Below are positions 40,988 to 48,671 of a stretch of DNA of 64,000 nucleotides, piece by piece. This DNA comes from CBDESM01 sp965205165 (GTDB taxonomy: Bacteria > Chloroflexota > Dehalococcoidia > Bin125). Numbering within the stretch: position 1 is the stretch's first letter; each line of letters opens with the position of its first letter. The notes below the pieces were generated by a model. The model had not been told where the DNA came from. It made no database searches and saw only the letters and a program-made list of their open reading frames with translations. The position numbers and the translations under genes were made by a program. The DNA is taken from positions 310,001-374,000 of the forward strand of contig OZ242037.1 in the NCBI GenBank assembly GCA_965205165.1, written 5' to 3'.

Positions 40988-41695
40988 GTGGAACTGACGC
41001 GGCGGCGCATCTATCTGCTGGGCGGTGCCGTGCTGATCGGCATCGGCGGGCTGATCGGGCTGTATTTCGCGTGGCGGGCGTGGGCGCCGTTCGACGTGGA
41101 CGACGTGGAGCGGTGGATCGAGGATCTGGGGCCGTGGGGGCCGGTGGTCTACATCCTGGGGTTCGGGGTGTCGATGCTGTTCGCGCCGATTCCGACGGCG
41201 CCGCTGCCGGTGGCGGCGGCGGCGGTCTGGGGCGGCGTGCTGGGCTTCGCGTACACGCTGACGGCGGTGGCGATCGGATCGGCGCTGTGTTTTTGGGTGG
41301 CGCGGACGCTGGGGCGGCGGGCGCTGCGGCGGCTGATGACGGAGGCGGCGGTGGAGAAGCTGGACGAGTACGGGCAGCGCTTGGGGGTGAAGGTGCTGAT
41401 CGTGGCGCGGCTGGTGCCGCTGGCGGGGGTGGATTACGTCTCGTACGCGGCGGGGTTGACGCAGATGCCGTTCCGGGTCTACATCGTGATTTCGGTGCTG
41501 GGCAGCGCGCCGATCCTGGCGCTGGCCTCGGTGCTGGGCGAGGGCCTGCGGCGGAACCTGATTCTGGCGGCGGCCGCCGCGGTGGTGCTGCTGCTCGTGT
41601 TCGCCGCGCCGGTCGCCTGGCAGCTCTGGCGGCGTCGGCAGCAAGCGGCACTGGAGGCCGTTGAAGCCGGTAGCGTGGGCCCCGATGCCGATTGA
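40988..41695 (+). CDS. TVP38/TMEM64 (VTT domain) membrane protein
   Basis: This 235-residue protein has about six hydrophobic segments. Its VTT/DedA-like core includes VVYILGFGVSMLFAPIPTAPLPVAAAAVWGGVLGFAYTLTAVAIGSALCFWVARTLGRRALRRL. Further on is VKVLIVARLVPLAGVDYVSYAAGLTQMPFRVYIVISVLGSAPI, with a typical conserved Arg-Pro pair. VTT proteins are thought to be phospholipid scramblases or membrane-homeostasis factors; their bacterial role is unsettled. Leaderless translation from GTG is likely. It overlaps the flavin reductase start by 11 bp. Confidence 0.85.
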   Translation: MELTRRRIYLLGGAVLIGIGGLIGLYFAWRAWAPFDVDDVERWIEDLGPWGPVVYILGFGVSMLFAPIPTAPLPVAAAAVWGGVLGFAYTLTAVAIGSALCFWVARTLGRRALRRLMTEAAVEKLDEYGQRLGVKVLIVARLVPLAGVDYVSYAAGLTQMPFRVYIVISVLGSAPILALASVLGEGLRRNLILAAAAAVVLLLVFAAPVAWQLWRRRQQAALEAVEAGSVGPDAD

Positions 41696-42275
41696 GGACG
41701 CCGGAACGCTGCTGCCCCTGCTGTGGGCGCCGCTGACCGTGGTGACGACGGCGCACGGTTCGGAGCACAGGATTGAGCGCGGGGGACAGATCGCGGTAGG
41801 GACGTTCACGGCATCGATCGTGCCCGATCGCCCGCGGGTGCTGGCGGAGATCCAGAAGCGGAACCGCACGCACGGGCTGATCGAGGCGTCGGGGAGGTTC
41901 GCAATCCACCTGCTCGCCCGCGAGCAATGGGAATGGGTGCGGCATTGGGGCTTCCGCTCGCAAGCGGAGGTGGACAAGTTCGAGGGCGTCGCCTGGCGGG
42001 AGGGCCCGGGCGGGCTGCCGATTTTGGACGGAGTCCTCGGCTGGCTAGCCTGTGAGGTAGTAAACGCGATGGACGGCGGAGATATGACGATCTATTTGGC
42101 GGATGTTTTTGATGCGCAGCGGAATACGGCCGGGCAGCCGATCCGCTGGCACGAGGTGCAGCAGATGCTGCCGGAAGAATGGCGCGAGGAGTACGGGCGG
42201 AAACTGGCGCACGATGTGCCGGATTCGGCGCGGCGGATGGGGGAGATCTCGAGGGCGCGGGAGCGGGGCGTATAG
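41685..42275 (+). CDS. Flavin reductase-like (FMN split-barrel) protein
   Basis: This 196-residue protein has the flavin reductase-like split-barrel pattern. PLLWAPLTVVTTAHG and AVGTFTASIVPDRPRVLAEIQKRNRTHGLIEASGRFAIHLLARE match the FMN-binding region. VLGWLACEVVNAMDGGDMTIYLADV matches the dimer-interface strand. Such proteins reduce FMN or FAD with NAD(P)H for monooxygenases or act on other substrates. The ATG at 41685 lies inside the last codons of the membrane protein gene (a TTG at 41661 is possible). No oxygenase gene is adjacent, so the partner is unknown. Confidence 0.85.
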   Translation: MPIEDAGTLLPLLWAPLTVVTTAHGSEHRIERGGQIAVGTFTASIVPDRPRVLAEIQKRNRTHGLIEASGRFAIHLLAREQWEWVRHWGFRSQAEVDKFEGVAWREGPGGLPILDGVLGWLACEVVNAMDGGDMTIYLADVFDAQRNTAGQPIRWHEVQQMLPEEWREEYGRKLAHDVPDSARRMGEISRARERGV

Positions 42276-42283
42276 CGAAGGGA

Positions 42284-42667
42284 TCAGTTGGCGGCGAGGG
42301 CGGCGCGGATGAGGGCGCGGGCATCGTGCGTTTCCGGCAGGATATCGAGTGCGGTCTGTTGAATCTGCGCGAGGAGATCTGGTTCGAGAGGTTCGCGGGT
42401 GACGATCCTGCCGTTCTCAATGGCTTCGGCGATGAGCGCTTCCCGTTCTAGTCTCATCCCGCGCCAGTAGATGCAGGTTTCGCGTCGAATCCACGGGTGA
42501 TCGTCCTTTTGCAAGACCAACGGACAATCTTGGTGGGACGCTTGATCGGACCAGTGAGAGGTGAAGTTGGCCAAGGCGAGGCGGCCGTCTTGGTCTGGCT
42601 GGCTCAGGATGATCCAGAGATGGTTCGCTTGGTCGTAACCGAAGAACGTGGCTCCCGGGGATGTCAC
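42284..42667 (-). CDS. Putative toxin-like partner of Panacea protein, module 1
   Basis: This 127-residue protein begins at GTG 42667, whose bases overlap the Panacea stop as GTGA. I cannot name a family. Two homologues follow in the next modules. Shared positions are PG at 4-5, HLW at 16-18, S22, N34-x-T36, HW at 38-39, C48, H57-x-W59 and C65, suggesting a small beta-barrel with a conserved His/Cys/Trp set that could be catalytic. The gene order antitoxin then toxin, the coupling and the size match a toxin-antitoxin pair. The toxin role is inferred from context, not demonstrated. Confidence 0.65.
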   Translation of the reverse strand: MTSPGATFFGYDQANHLWIILSQPDQDGRLALANFTSHWSDQASHQDCPLVLQKDDHPWIRRETCIYWRGMRLEREALIAEAIENGRIVTREPLEPDLLAQIQQTALDILPETHDARALIRAALAAN

Positions 42668-43233
42668 TGTGCGAGGGCGGCGTGGAGGCTGTAGACGGCG
42701 CAGGCTTTCTCTTCGAAGTCCGCGATCATTTCGGGGGTGAAACCTTCTTCGCGGAGGATGAGGTAGGGGTCGATCTCGACGGTGCCGTCATGCGGGGCGC
42801 TCCACTCGGGCAGTTGGCGGGTGTAGTGGCAGAGCATGGGGAGTTCGCTGCGGCCGTGTTGATCGTAGATGGCATTCAGGTCACGGATCGCCCAGCCGCT
42901 GAGGTAGCCGGTACCGCTGTTTTCCGCACAGGCGAGATAGGGACCGTGGGCAGGGCGGACGTATTGGGCCCAAGTCTCGCTGCCGACGGCCTGATCGCCG
43001 GCGATCAGGCTGAGGATGTTCCGGAGGGCGGGGCCATTCTCGGTGTTGATGAGATCGTCGCCGGTGATGGTGATCGCGCCGTCGACGAAATTGCGGCGGT
43101 CGGCGAGGTAGAGGAGTTTGACGAGGCGGGTGCCGTGCATCTGCCCGCCGTGGCGGCGGAGGAGGCAGGCGGCGGCTTGAGCGGCTTTGCGCTCGTCGAA
43201 GGCGAAGCGGATGCGACATTCGTGCGAGCTCAT
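42664..43233 (-). CDS. Panacea (DUF4065)-domain protein, putative antitoxin, module 1
   Basis: This 189-residue protein carries the Panacea/DUF4065 pattern. The signature is LVKLLYLADRRNFVDGAITITGDD followed by GPALRNILSLI. Panacea proteins (the same domain as SocA) are versatile antitoxins that pair with unrelated small toxins in PanAT modules. The start MSSHECRIRFAFDE is shared almost exactly with module 2. TACCCT lies 6 nt before the ATG, giving a leaderless transcript. The partner gene overlaps at the stop codon. Specific neutralisation of that partner is expected but not shown. Confidence 0.85.
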   Translation of the reverse strand: MSSHECRIRFAFDERKAAQAAACLLRRHGGQMHGTRLVKLLYLADRRNFVDGAITITGDDLINTENGPALRNILSLIAGDQAVGSETWAQYVRPAHGPYLACAENSGTGYLSGWAIRDLNAIYDQHGRSELPMLCHYTRQLPEWSAPHDGTVEIDPYLILREEGFTPEMIADFEEKACAVYSLHAALAQ

Positions 43234-43239
43234 TTGGCA

Positions 43240-43245
43240 AGGGTA
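43240..43245 (-). promoter_or_regulatory. -10-like hexamer TACCCT of Panacea module 1
   Basis: TACCCT-TTGCCAA-type spacing: the hexamer ends 6 nt before the ATG. Module 2 has the same promoter with one spacer difference. Confidence 0.45.
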
Positions 43246-43260
43246 GCGCGGGCTGCGCGT

Positions 43261-43644
43261 TCAGTCGGTGGCGAGGGTGGCGCTGATGATGTTGCGGAAT
43301 TTGGCGGGGAGGTCGGGGAGTTGGAGGGCGGTGCGGTGGAGACGGGCCAGGAGCCGGGATGTCGCGGGGGTGTCGGTCGGCAGCGCTCCGCTTTGGATGC
43401 CGTCCGCTATCTCGCTGCGCGGACGGAGGTGGATGCCGTCCCAGAAGATGCATGTCGGCCGGCGTATCCACGGATGATCGCGCTTGGCGAGGATGAGCGG
43501 GCACGATTGGCGGAGCGTGCTGCCGGCCCAGTGGGATGTGAAGTTGGCGAGCACGAGCTGGTCGTTCTGATCGGGGAGGCTGAGGATCAGCCAGAGGTGG
43601 CCGGCTTCGTCGTATCCGCGGAAGGTGGTGCCCGGATCGGTCAC
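43261..43644 (-). CDS. Putative toxin-like partner of Panacea protein, module 2
   Basis: This 127-residue homologue of the 42284 protein starts at GTG 43644 in the same GTGA overlap. It keeps the shared PG, HLW, NFTSHW, Cys and HPWI positions. Differences cluster in the C-terminal half (LRPRSEIADGIQSGALPTD against LEREALIAEAIENGRIVTR), where a partner-specific surface may lie. The function is unknown; the toxin role is inferred from the Panacea neighbour. Confidence 0.65.
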   Translation of the reverse strand: MTDPGTTFRGYDEAGHLWLILSLPDQNDQLVLANFTSHWAGSTLRQSCPLILAKRDHPWIRRPTCIFWDGIHLRPRSEIADGIQSGALPTDTPATSRLLARLHRTALQLPDLPAKFRNIISATLATD

Positions 43645-44210
43645 GCTCGGAGGGCGGCTTCGAGGCTGTAGATGGCATCGGCCCGTTCCTCGACGTCGCA
43701 GATCATTTCGGGCGTGAAGCCTTCGCCGCGGAGGATGGCGTAGGGGTCGATCTCGGCGGCGGCGCTTTGCGGGGCGCGCCATTCGGGGAGTTGGCGGGCG
43801 TAGAGGCAAAGCTGGGGGAGTTCGCTGTTGCCGTGTTGATCGTAGACGGCGTCGAGGCGCTTGATGGAGGCGCCGTGCAGGTTGCCGTCGTCATGGTCGT
43901 CGGTGCCGGCGAGGTAGGGGCCGTGAGCGGGCTGGACATGGCAGTTCCAAGCGGCGCGGCCGGGGGCGTCTTCGCCGGCGATGAGGCGGAGGATGTTCTT
44001 GAGCGCGGGGCCGTCTTCGGCATTGATGAAGTCGTCGCCGGTGATGGGGATGCCGGTTTCGACGAAATTCCGGCGGTCGGCGAGGTAGAGGAGTTTGACG
44101 AGGCGCGCACCGTGCATCTGCCGGCCGTGCCTGTGCAGGAGGCGGCCGGCCGCTTGGGCGGCCTTGACTTCGTCGAACGCGAAGCGGATGCGGCATTCGT
44201 GCGAGCTCAT
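43641..44210 (-). CDS. Panacea (DUF4065)-domain protein, putative antitoxin, module 2
   Basis: This 189-residue protein is closely similar to module 1 across its whole length. It has the same MSSHECRIRFAFDE start, LVKLLYLADRRNFVETGIPITGDDF, GPALKNILRLI, AHGPYLAG and LPEWRAPQ, so the two modules arose by a tandem duplication. TACCCT lies 6 nt before the ATG, as in module 1. The copies differ most in residues 100-140 (WNCHVQPAHG and GTDDHDDGNLHG). Cross-neutralisation between modules cannot be judged from sequence. Confidence 0.85.
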   Translation of the reverse strand: MSSHECRIRFAFDEVKAAQAAGRLLHRHGRQMHGARLVKLLYLADRRNFVETGIPITGDDFINAEDGPALKNILRLIAGEDAPGRAAWNCHVQPAHGPYLAGTDDHDDGNLHGASIKRLDAVYDQHGNSELPQLCLYARQLPEWRAPQSAAAEIDPYAILRGEGFTPEMICDVEERADAIYSLEAALRA

Positions 44211-44216
44211 CGGGCA

Positions 44217-44222
44217 AGGGTA
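44217..44222 (-). promoter_or_regulatory. -10-like hexamer TACCCT of Panacea module 2
   Basis: It ends 6 nt before the ATG at 44210, nearly identical to the module 1 site over TACCCTTGCC. Confidence 0.45.
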
Positions 44223-44269
44223 GCGCGGGCGGCGGGCTTGCAGGGGGGCTATTGATGCAGGGGGCGGGG

Positions 44270-44650
44270 TCAGGCCGGTTGGAGGGCGGTGCGGATTGCG
44301 GTTTTGGAGGCGGTGTCGGGGTAGGGGGATTCCAGGGCGGCGAGTTGGAGTTTGCGGAGCAGGGCGGGGGATGCGGGGTCGTGTTGTTCTATGGCGCCGG
44401 TGCGGATGTCTTGTTCGATCTTGGCGGTGCTGAAGAAGGCGATGCCTTTGGGGTAGAGGCAGGAGTCGTGCTGGACCCACTCGTGCTCTCGTTCGCCGAC
44501 GATGCGGCATGCCTTGTGGTCGGGGTCGTCGGGCCAGTGGGTGGTGATGTTGGCCATCACGATCAGGGCGTCGGGGGTCTGGTGGCTGATGGCGAACCAG
44601 AGGTGCCGGCGGGGGTCTAGGCCGATGAAGGCGTCGCCGGGGTTGATCAC
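44270..44650 (-). CDS. Putative toxin-like partner of Panacea protein, module 3
   Basis: This 126-residue, most diverged member starts at GTG 44650 in a GTGA overlap. It keeps the family pattern: PG near residue 4, HLWFAIS, N-x-T and HW (ANITTHW), a Cys (HKACRIV) and EHEWVQHDSC. The lower similarity suggests this module was acquired or split earlier than modules 1 and 2. Its partner Panacea protein is likewise the most divergent. The toxin role is inferred. Confidence 0.65.
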   Translation of the reverse strand: MINPGDAFIGLDPRRHLWFAISHQTPDALIVMANITTHWPDDPDHKACRIVGEREHEWVQHDSCLYPKGIAFFSTAKIEQDIRTGAIEQHDPASPALLRKLQLAALESPYPDTASKTAIRTALQPA

Positions 44651-45195
44651 GCGACGTATTTGCGGTGGGCTTGGTGGGCGGTTTCGAGGTCGGCTTGGAT
44701 TCGGTCGATGTACCAGTCGGCGTAGCCGGCTGCTTGGAGGATTTCGCGGGGGTTGATGGGGGAGTCTTCGTTGCAGACGCCTCGCCATTCGCTCAGGGAG
44801 CGGAGGCGTTCTTCGAGATCTTGGGGCGGATCGGTGGCGAATCTGTCGTGGATGCGGTCGAGGAAATCGGAAGATGCTTCGGAGAGTTGGCTCTCGTCGT
44901 CGTTGGGGGTGGGGCAGGCCAGGGCGTCGGGGGCGATGTTGACGTGGCGGGGCCAAGCGGAGTTGGGCGCGGAGGCGGAGCCGGAGGCGAGGTCGCGGAT
45001 GCGGCGGAGGGCGGGGCCGTCGTTGGTGGAGATGAACTCGTCGCCGGTGATGGTGGCGTGGTGTTCGACGAGGAACCAGCGGTCGGCGAGGTAGAGGAGC
45101 TGGGCGAGTTTGGCGGCGGGCATGGGGGCACCGTGGCGGCGGAGGATGCGGGCGGCGGCTTGGGCGGCGCGAAGTTCGTTGAAGGCGAAATGCAT
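44647..45195 (-). CDS. Panacea (DUF4065)-domain protein, putative antitoxin, module 3
   Basis: This 182-residue protein has LAQLLYLADRWFLVEHHATITGDEF and GPALRRIRDLASG, the Panacea core. It lacks the SSHECRIR start of the other two and begins MHFAFNELRAAQAAARIL. A GGGAGG Shine-Dalgarno precedes the ATG, so unlike modules 1 and 2 it has an mRNA leader, with TACGAT at 45214-45219 as the likely -10. The C-terminal half (LRSLSEWRGVCNED, YIDRIQADLETAHQ) is only weakly similar to the other two copies. Confidence 0.8.
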   Translation of the reverse strand: MHFAFNELRAAQAAARILRRHGAPMPAAKLAQLLYLADRWFLVEHHATITGDEFISTNDGPALRRIRDLASGSASAPNSAWPRHVNIAPDALACPTPNDDESQLSEASSDFLDRIHDRFATDPPQDLEERLRSLSEWRGVCNEDSPINPREILQAAGYADWYIDRIQADLETAHQAHRKYVA

Positions 45196-45255
45196 CCTAC
45201 CCTCCCGCGGGCGATCGTATCGGAATCGGCCGGCGTGGAGGGGGTGCAGCCGGGG

Positions 45256-46047
45256 TCAGCGGCCTTTCCAGTTGGGGGGGCGCTTTTCGGCGAAGGCTCG
45301 GGGGCCTTCGATGAGGTCTTCGGAGGCGCCCATCAGGCGTTGCTGGTGGAAGGGGTGGACGAGGGCGGCGGGGAGGGGGAGGTCGAGGCCCTTGTAGGCG
45401 GATTCCTTGGTGGCTCGGACGCTGATGGGGGCGCAGAGCATGATCTCTTCGGCCCACTTGCGGGCGGTGGGGAGGAGGTCTTCCTTGGGGACGACTTCGT
45501 TGACGAGGCCCCAGCGGTGGGCTTCGGCGGCGGGGATGTGGCGGCCGGTGAGCATGTAGCCGAGGGCGATTTTGAGGGGGATGTGGCGGGGCAGGCGGTG
45601 GACGCCGCCAGCGCCGGCCATGAGGCCGCGCTTGGGTTCGGGCAGGCCGAGTTCGGCGTGTTCGGCGGCGATGATGATGTCGCAGGCCATGGCCATTTCG
45701 CAGCCGCCGCCGAGGGCGAAGCCGTTGACGGCGGCGATCATCGGCTTGGGGCAGTCGAAGTCGGCGGTGATGCCGCCGAAGCCGCCGCGGACGGGGGCGA
45801 ACTTGGGGGGGCTGGCCTCGCGCGACATTTCGGCGGTGAACTTGAGGTCGTTGCCGGCGGAGAAGGCGCGCTCGCCGGCGCCGGTGAGGATGGCGACCCA
45901 GGCGTCGTCGTCCGCGGAGAAGGTGCTCCAGGCATCGGCGAGTTCGGCGGTGGTGGGCGGATGGATCGAGTTCATCCGCTCGGGGCGGTTGATGGTGATG
46001 GTGACGATCCGCCCGTCCTGCTCGTAGTTGATGAATTCGTAGTCCAT
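45256..46047 (-). CDS. Enoyl-CoA hydratase/isomerase family protein
   Basis: This 263-residue crotonase-fold protein has the oxyanion-hole segments AFSAGNDLKFTAEMSRE and NGFALGGGCEMAMACDIIIAAE. LGLPEPKRGLMAGAGGVHRLPRHIP follows with the Glu region of hydratases, then LTGRHIPAAEAHRWGLVNEVV. It probably hydrates a 2-enoyl-CoA or isomerises it. ATG 46047 has AAGGAG 5 nt upstream, so I reject the longer frame. It is followed by an SDR in the same direction, suggesting a beta-oxidation-like or carveol-type module. The substrate cannot be told. Confidence 0.9.
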   Translation of the reverse strand: MDYEFINYEQDGRIVTITINRPERMNSIHPPTTAELADAWSTFSADDDAWVAILTGAGERAFSAGNDLKFTAEMSREASPPKFAPVRGGFGGITADFDCPKPMIAAVNGFALGGGCEMAMACDIIIAAEHAELGLPEPKRGLMAGAGGVHRLPRHIPLKIALGYMLTGRHIPAAEAHRWGLVNEVVPKEDLLPTARKWAEEIMLCAPISVRATKESAYKGLDLPLPAALVHPFHQQRLMGASEDLIEGPRAFAEKRPPNWKGR

Positions 46048-46120
46048 GATCGCTCCTTGGCCGTGGGTGCCGAGCGCCGCGCGGGGCGCTCGGCGCATTC
46101 TAGCGATGGCCTGCGGCGGC

Positions 46121-46942
46121 CTAGTGCTGGACGCAGGTGCCGCCGTCGACGTTCCAGGATTGGCCGGTGATCCACTCGCCCTCGTCGGCGCAGAGGAAGG
46201 CGGTGATGTAGGCGATGTCTTCGCCTTGGCCGGCGCGGCCGATGGGGATGCGGTTGCGGATCATGCCCTGCCAGGTGTCGCCGCGGCCGAGGTCGTCCAT
46301 GCGGGCGGTGTCGATGATGCCGGGGCAGACGGCGTTGACGCGGACGCGGTGGCGTCCGACTTCCTGGGCCATGGAGGCGGTGAGCGCTTGCAGGCCGGCT
46401 TTGGAGGCGGCGTAGGCGGCGGTGTTGGGGCCGAGCATTTTGCCGGCGATGGAGGAGATGTTGACGATCGCGCCGCCCTGGCCCTGCTCGACGATGCGGC
46501 GGCCGAAAACTTGGGACATGTAGAAGGCGCCGGTGAGGTTGACGTCGATCACGGTGCGCCAGAGCTGCGGGTCGAGCTCGACGACGGGGACGCGGTCGGC
46601 TCCGCGGGCGGCGCCGGCGTTGTTGATCAGGAAGTCGACGCGGCCGAATTCGGCGATGGTCTGGTCGAGCAGGGCTTGGACGGCGTCGTAGTCGGCGACG
46701 TCGCTGACTGCCGTGAGGGCGCGGCGGCCTTGGGCGCGGACTTCGTCGGCGACGGATTCGATGTCGCGCCAGCCGGCGGCCTTCTCGTCGTCGGGGTAGT
46801 TTTCGGGGGCGCGGCCGGTGCCGGTGAGGACGATGTCGCAGCCGTGCTTGGCGAGTTCGACGGCGATGGGGCGTCCGATCGAGCGCATTCTGCCCGCGCC
46901 GGTGACGACGGCGACCTTGTCTTGGAGTCCGGTGAGCTGCAT
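46121..46942 (-). CDS. Short-chain dehydrogenase/reductase
   Basis: This 273-residue classical SDR has the cofactor motif VAVVTGAGRMRSIGRPIAVELAKHG (TGxxxGxG, with an insertion), DFLINNAGAARGADRVPV (NNAG), and ISSIAGKMLGPNTAAYAASKAGLQAL (catalytic Ser, YxxxK). It ends with GRAGQGEDIAYITAFLCADEGEWITGQSWNVDGG. It oxidises or reduces a hydroxy or keto group with NAD(P)H. GGAGG lies 4 nt before the ATG at 46942. The neighbouring hydratase and SRPBCC-like genes suggest a lipid-like or aromatic substrate, without proof. Confidence 0.92.
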   Translation of the reverse strand: MQLTGLQDKVAVVTGAGRMRSIGRPIAVELAKHGCDIVLTGTGRAPENYPDDEKAAGWRDIESVADEVRAQGRRALTAVSDVADYDAVQALLDQTIAEFGRVDFLINNAGAARGADRVPVVELDPQLWRTVIDVNLTGAFYMSQVFGRRIVEQGQGGAIVNISSIAGKMLGPNTAAYAASKAGLQALTASMAQEVGRHRVRVNAVCPGIIDTARMDDLGRGDTWQGMIRNRIPIGRAGQGEDIAYITAFLCADEGEWITGQSWNVDGGTCVQH

Positions 46943-46995
46943 GGGGCCTCCTCCGCGTATCCGAGGCGTGTTCGGGGCGGCGAGGCTAGCAGCGG

Positions 46996-47388
46996 CTACT
47001 CGTCTTCTTCTTCCTCTGCGGCGTCGATTTCGGCGGGGGCTTCGTCGTCGCGGTAGAAGTCTTCGGATTCGGCGAGTGTTTTGATGCCGTCGACGATGGT
47101 TTCGAGGTGGCGCTGGTCGGAGGCTCGGCGCATGCGGGAGATGAGGGAGCCGACCATGCCCTTGACTTCGAGCGAGGCGAGCAGGCGGGAGCGCGCGCCG
47201 AGCGGCTGGATTTGGAAGTCGTAGACGGCGCCGGTGAGGAAGGTGGACCAGCCGACGGAGTAGCGGCGGCCTTCGTCGTCGTGGAGGACTTTGAACGCGC
47301 CGTTCTCGACGGCGTCGGAGAGCTTGATCGCAACGGCGTCGTAGACGTCGATGGCCTGCGCGGAGATCTCGGCGGTGACCTGGGTCAT
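46996..47388 (-). CDS. SRPBCC-like small ligand-binding protein
   Basis: This 130-residue protein has the layout of a START/SRPBCC (polyketide cyclase/CoxG-like) fold. It begins VTAEISAQAIDVYDAVAIKLSDAVENG, has a middle strand YSVGWSTFLTGAVYDFQIQPLGARSRLLASLEVKGMVGSL, and a C-terminal helix RRASDQRHLETIVDGIKTLAE. An acidic tail of Asp/Glu residues ends it. The fold call rests on pattern only. Its ATG overlaps the stop of the upstream GIY-YIG gene as ATGA, an unexpected coupling between two unlike proteins. Confidence 0.55.
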   Translation of the reverse strand: MTQVTAEISAQAIDVYDAVAIKLSDAVENGAFKVLHDDEGRRYSVGWSTFLTGAVYDFQIQPLGARSRLLASLEVKGMVGSLISRMRRASDQRHLETIVDGIKTLAESEDFYRDDEAPAEIDAAEEEEDE

Positions 47389-48305
47389 TCGAGGGCGTTG
47401 AGCCAGTCTTTGAGCGTGGTGCCGTCCGAGGCGATCCAGTCCGACCGCGTGGTGGGCGCGGAGCCGGAAAAGACAGTCCCCGCTTCTGACTGGCTGCCCG
47501 CGATCCAATCCTCCACAAGCCGAAGGGCATCGCCGTCTTCAACGAGCCGGCCACTCTCAATCAGAGCGCTTCGCGACGAGGCGTAGTACTCCTCAGCAAA
47601 CCGCGTCCGTGGATTGCGGCGGGCTCGCGAATCTTTGAGCACGCGGAAACCGCCCGAGCTCTCGTAGACGGCACGGGCATGCGCGTCGCCTTTCCGGTAT
47701 TCAAACACCGGAGACGGGCGGCCAGCCTTGTCGACGGCAGTCGATTTCGGAGGGCTGCCACCTGTCGCCGGGCCATCTCCGGAGGACGGCGTGTCAACGC
47801 TTGGCTTCGCCTGTAGGAACTCAAAGAAACCGAGCATCTCGAACGCGAGGAGCGCATCCTCCAGAAAGTCATCCGCGCCTGCGGCACCCGCTGGCGGAAG
47901 CTGGTGCTTGGTGGGATCAGATTGTTGAATCCGGCAACGGCTGGACTGTTCAGCGATTTCGACCAGCGACGCCTCAAGCCACCCCGCCTGCCCGGCATGG
48001 AGACTTCCGTCTGAAGAAGTGAAGATGACGGCCTCGGTCCACCAGTCGATCTTGCGGCGGTGCTCTCCCAGCCGGTTGGCGAGATCCTCGCTTTTCCCAA
48101 TGTAGATGCGCGTCGACGGCCCGCTGGCCGCAGGCTCGACCCCGCGCAGCACGTAGACGCCGGGGTGCGGAAGATCGGGAAGCGCGTCACGCGCATCGAG
48201 GGATTCCCGCAGCAGTGCGACCGCTTGGGTCTTGCGGTTGATGCGCCCGGCCAAGCGGACATGATGCGGAAGAAGGCTGGACTCAAAATGGATGTCGTTA
48301 GGCAT
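47385..48305 (-). CDS. GIY-YIG nuclease-like protein with DUF4357 domain
   Basis: This 306-residue protein begins with a GIY-YIG domain: GVYVLRG (residues near 58), IYIGKSEDLANRLGEHRRKIDW with the catalytic Arg, and a Glu in GWLEASLVEIAEQ. The last hundred residues resemble DUF4357 (RRNPRTRFAEEYYASSRSALIESGRL and DGTTLKDWLNALE), a domain often attached to nucleases in restriction and defence loci. The centre is Pro/Ser-rich linker. It may cut DNA. Codon use is more balanced than the skewed surroundings. TACCTT lies 6 nt before the ATG. A paralogue is encoded at 48888. Confidence 0.75.
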   Translation of the reverse strand: MPNDIHFESSLLPHHVRLAGRINRKTQAVALLRESLDARDALPDLPHPGVYVLRGVEPAASGPSTRIYIGKSEDLANRLGEHRRKIDWWTEAVIFTSSDGSLHAGQAGWLEASLVEIAEQSSRCRIQQSDPTKHQLPPAGAAGADDFLEDALLAFEMLGFFEFLQAKPSVDTPSSGDGPATGGSPPKSTAVDKAGRPSPVFEYRKGDAHARAVYESSGGFRVLKDSRARRNPRTRFAEEYYASSRSALIESGRLVEDGDALRLVEDWIAGSQSEAGTVFSGSAPTTRSDWIASDGTTLKDWLNALE

Positions 48306-48311
48306 TGGCGG

Positions 48312-48317
48312 AAGGTA
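48312..48317 (-). promoter_or_regulatory. -10-like hexamer TACCTT of the 47385 GIY-YIG gene
   Basis: TACCTT-CCGCCA-ATG: the hexamer ends 6 nt before the start. The paralogue at 49814 has TACCTT-CCGGCA-ATG. Confidence 0.45.
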
Positions 48318-48509
48318 GCCGCCAGAAGGCGTTTGGTCAATGCGCCCAATCGCGACGTTTTCCGGTGGGAAGCACTGCATCCCTCCGCTGCGCCTGACAG
48401 TCGGGACCGGAGACCATGCTCGAATCAGCGGCGGAGGCGCTGTGGACAATGCACGGGTGTGCGTCAAGGACGCCCTTTCGCACTCGATTCGGTCGCCCTG
48501 CGCGAAGCA

Positions 48510-48671
48510 TCAGGGGTCGTCAAAAGCGCGGCCGTCCGTTCGCCCCTCCGGGTCCGATTGCTGAGCTTGGAGCAGACGGCGAAGAGCGTCGTGCAGCAGG
48601 TCTGCCACGATCAGCACAACCCCGCAGATGGTAGCGGAGCCGGCGAGGATCGCGGACACGATCGTGTCCAC
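48510..48671 (-). CDS. Small membrane ORF (53 aa), overlapping partner
   Basis: From GTG 48671 to TGA 48510 the ORF encodes a 53-residue peptide. It has one hydrophobic helix (TIVSAILAGSATICGVVLIVADLL) followed by a charged tail. It overlaps the ORF at 48611-48781 in another frame. There is no good Shine-Dalgarno, and a strong hairpin just upstream could hide the start until the first ORF is translated. It may be real, a decayed gene part, or chance. Confidence 0.35.
   Translation of the reverse strand: MDTIVSAILAGSATICGVVLIVADLLHDALRRLLQAQQSDPEGRTDGRAFDDP

Noticed and set aside
48340..48564. A 74-codon + strand ORF between the GIY-YIG genes
   Set aside because: No domain, no ribosome site, and it overlaps the end of the minus-strand small membrane ORF. 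Probably chance.
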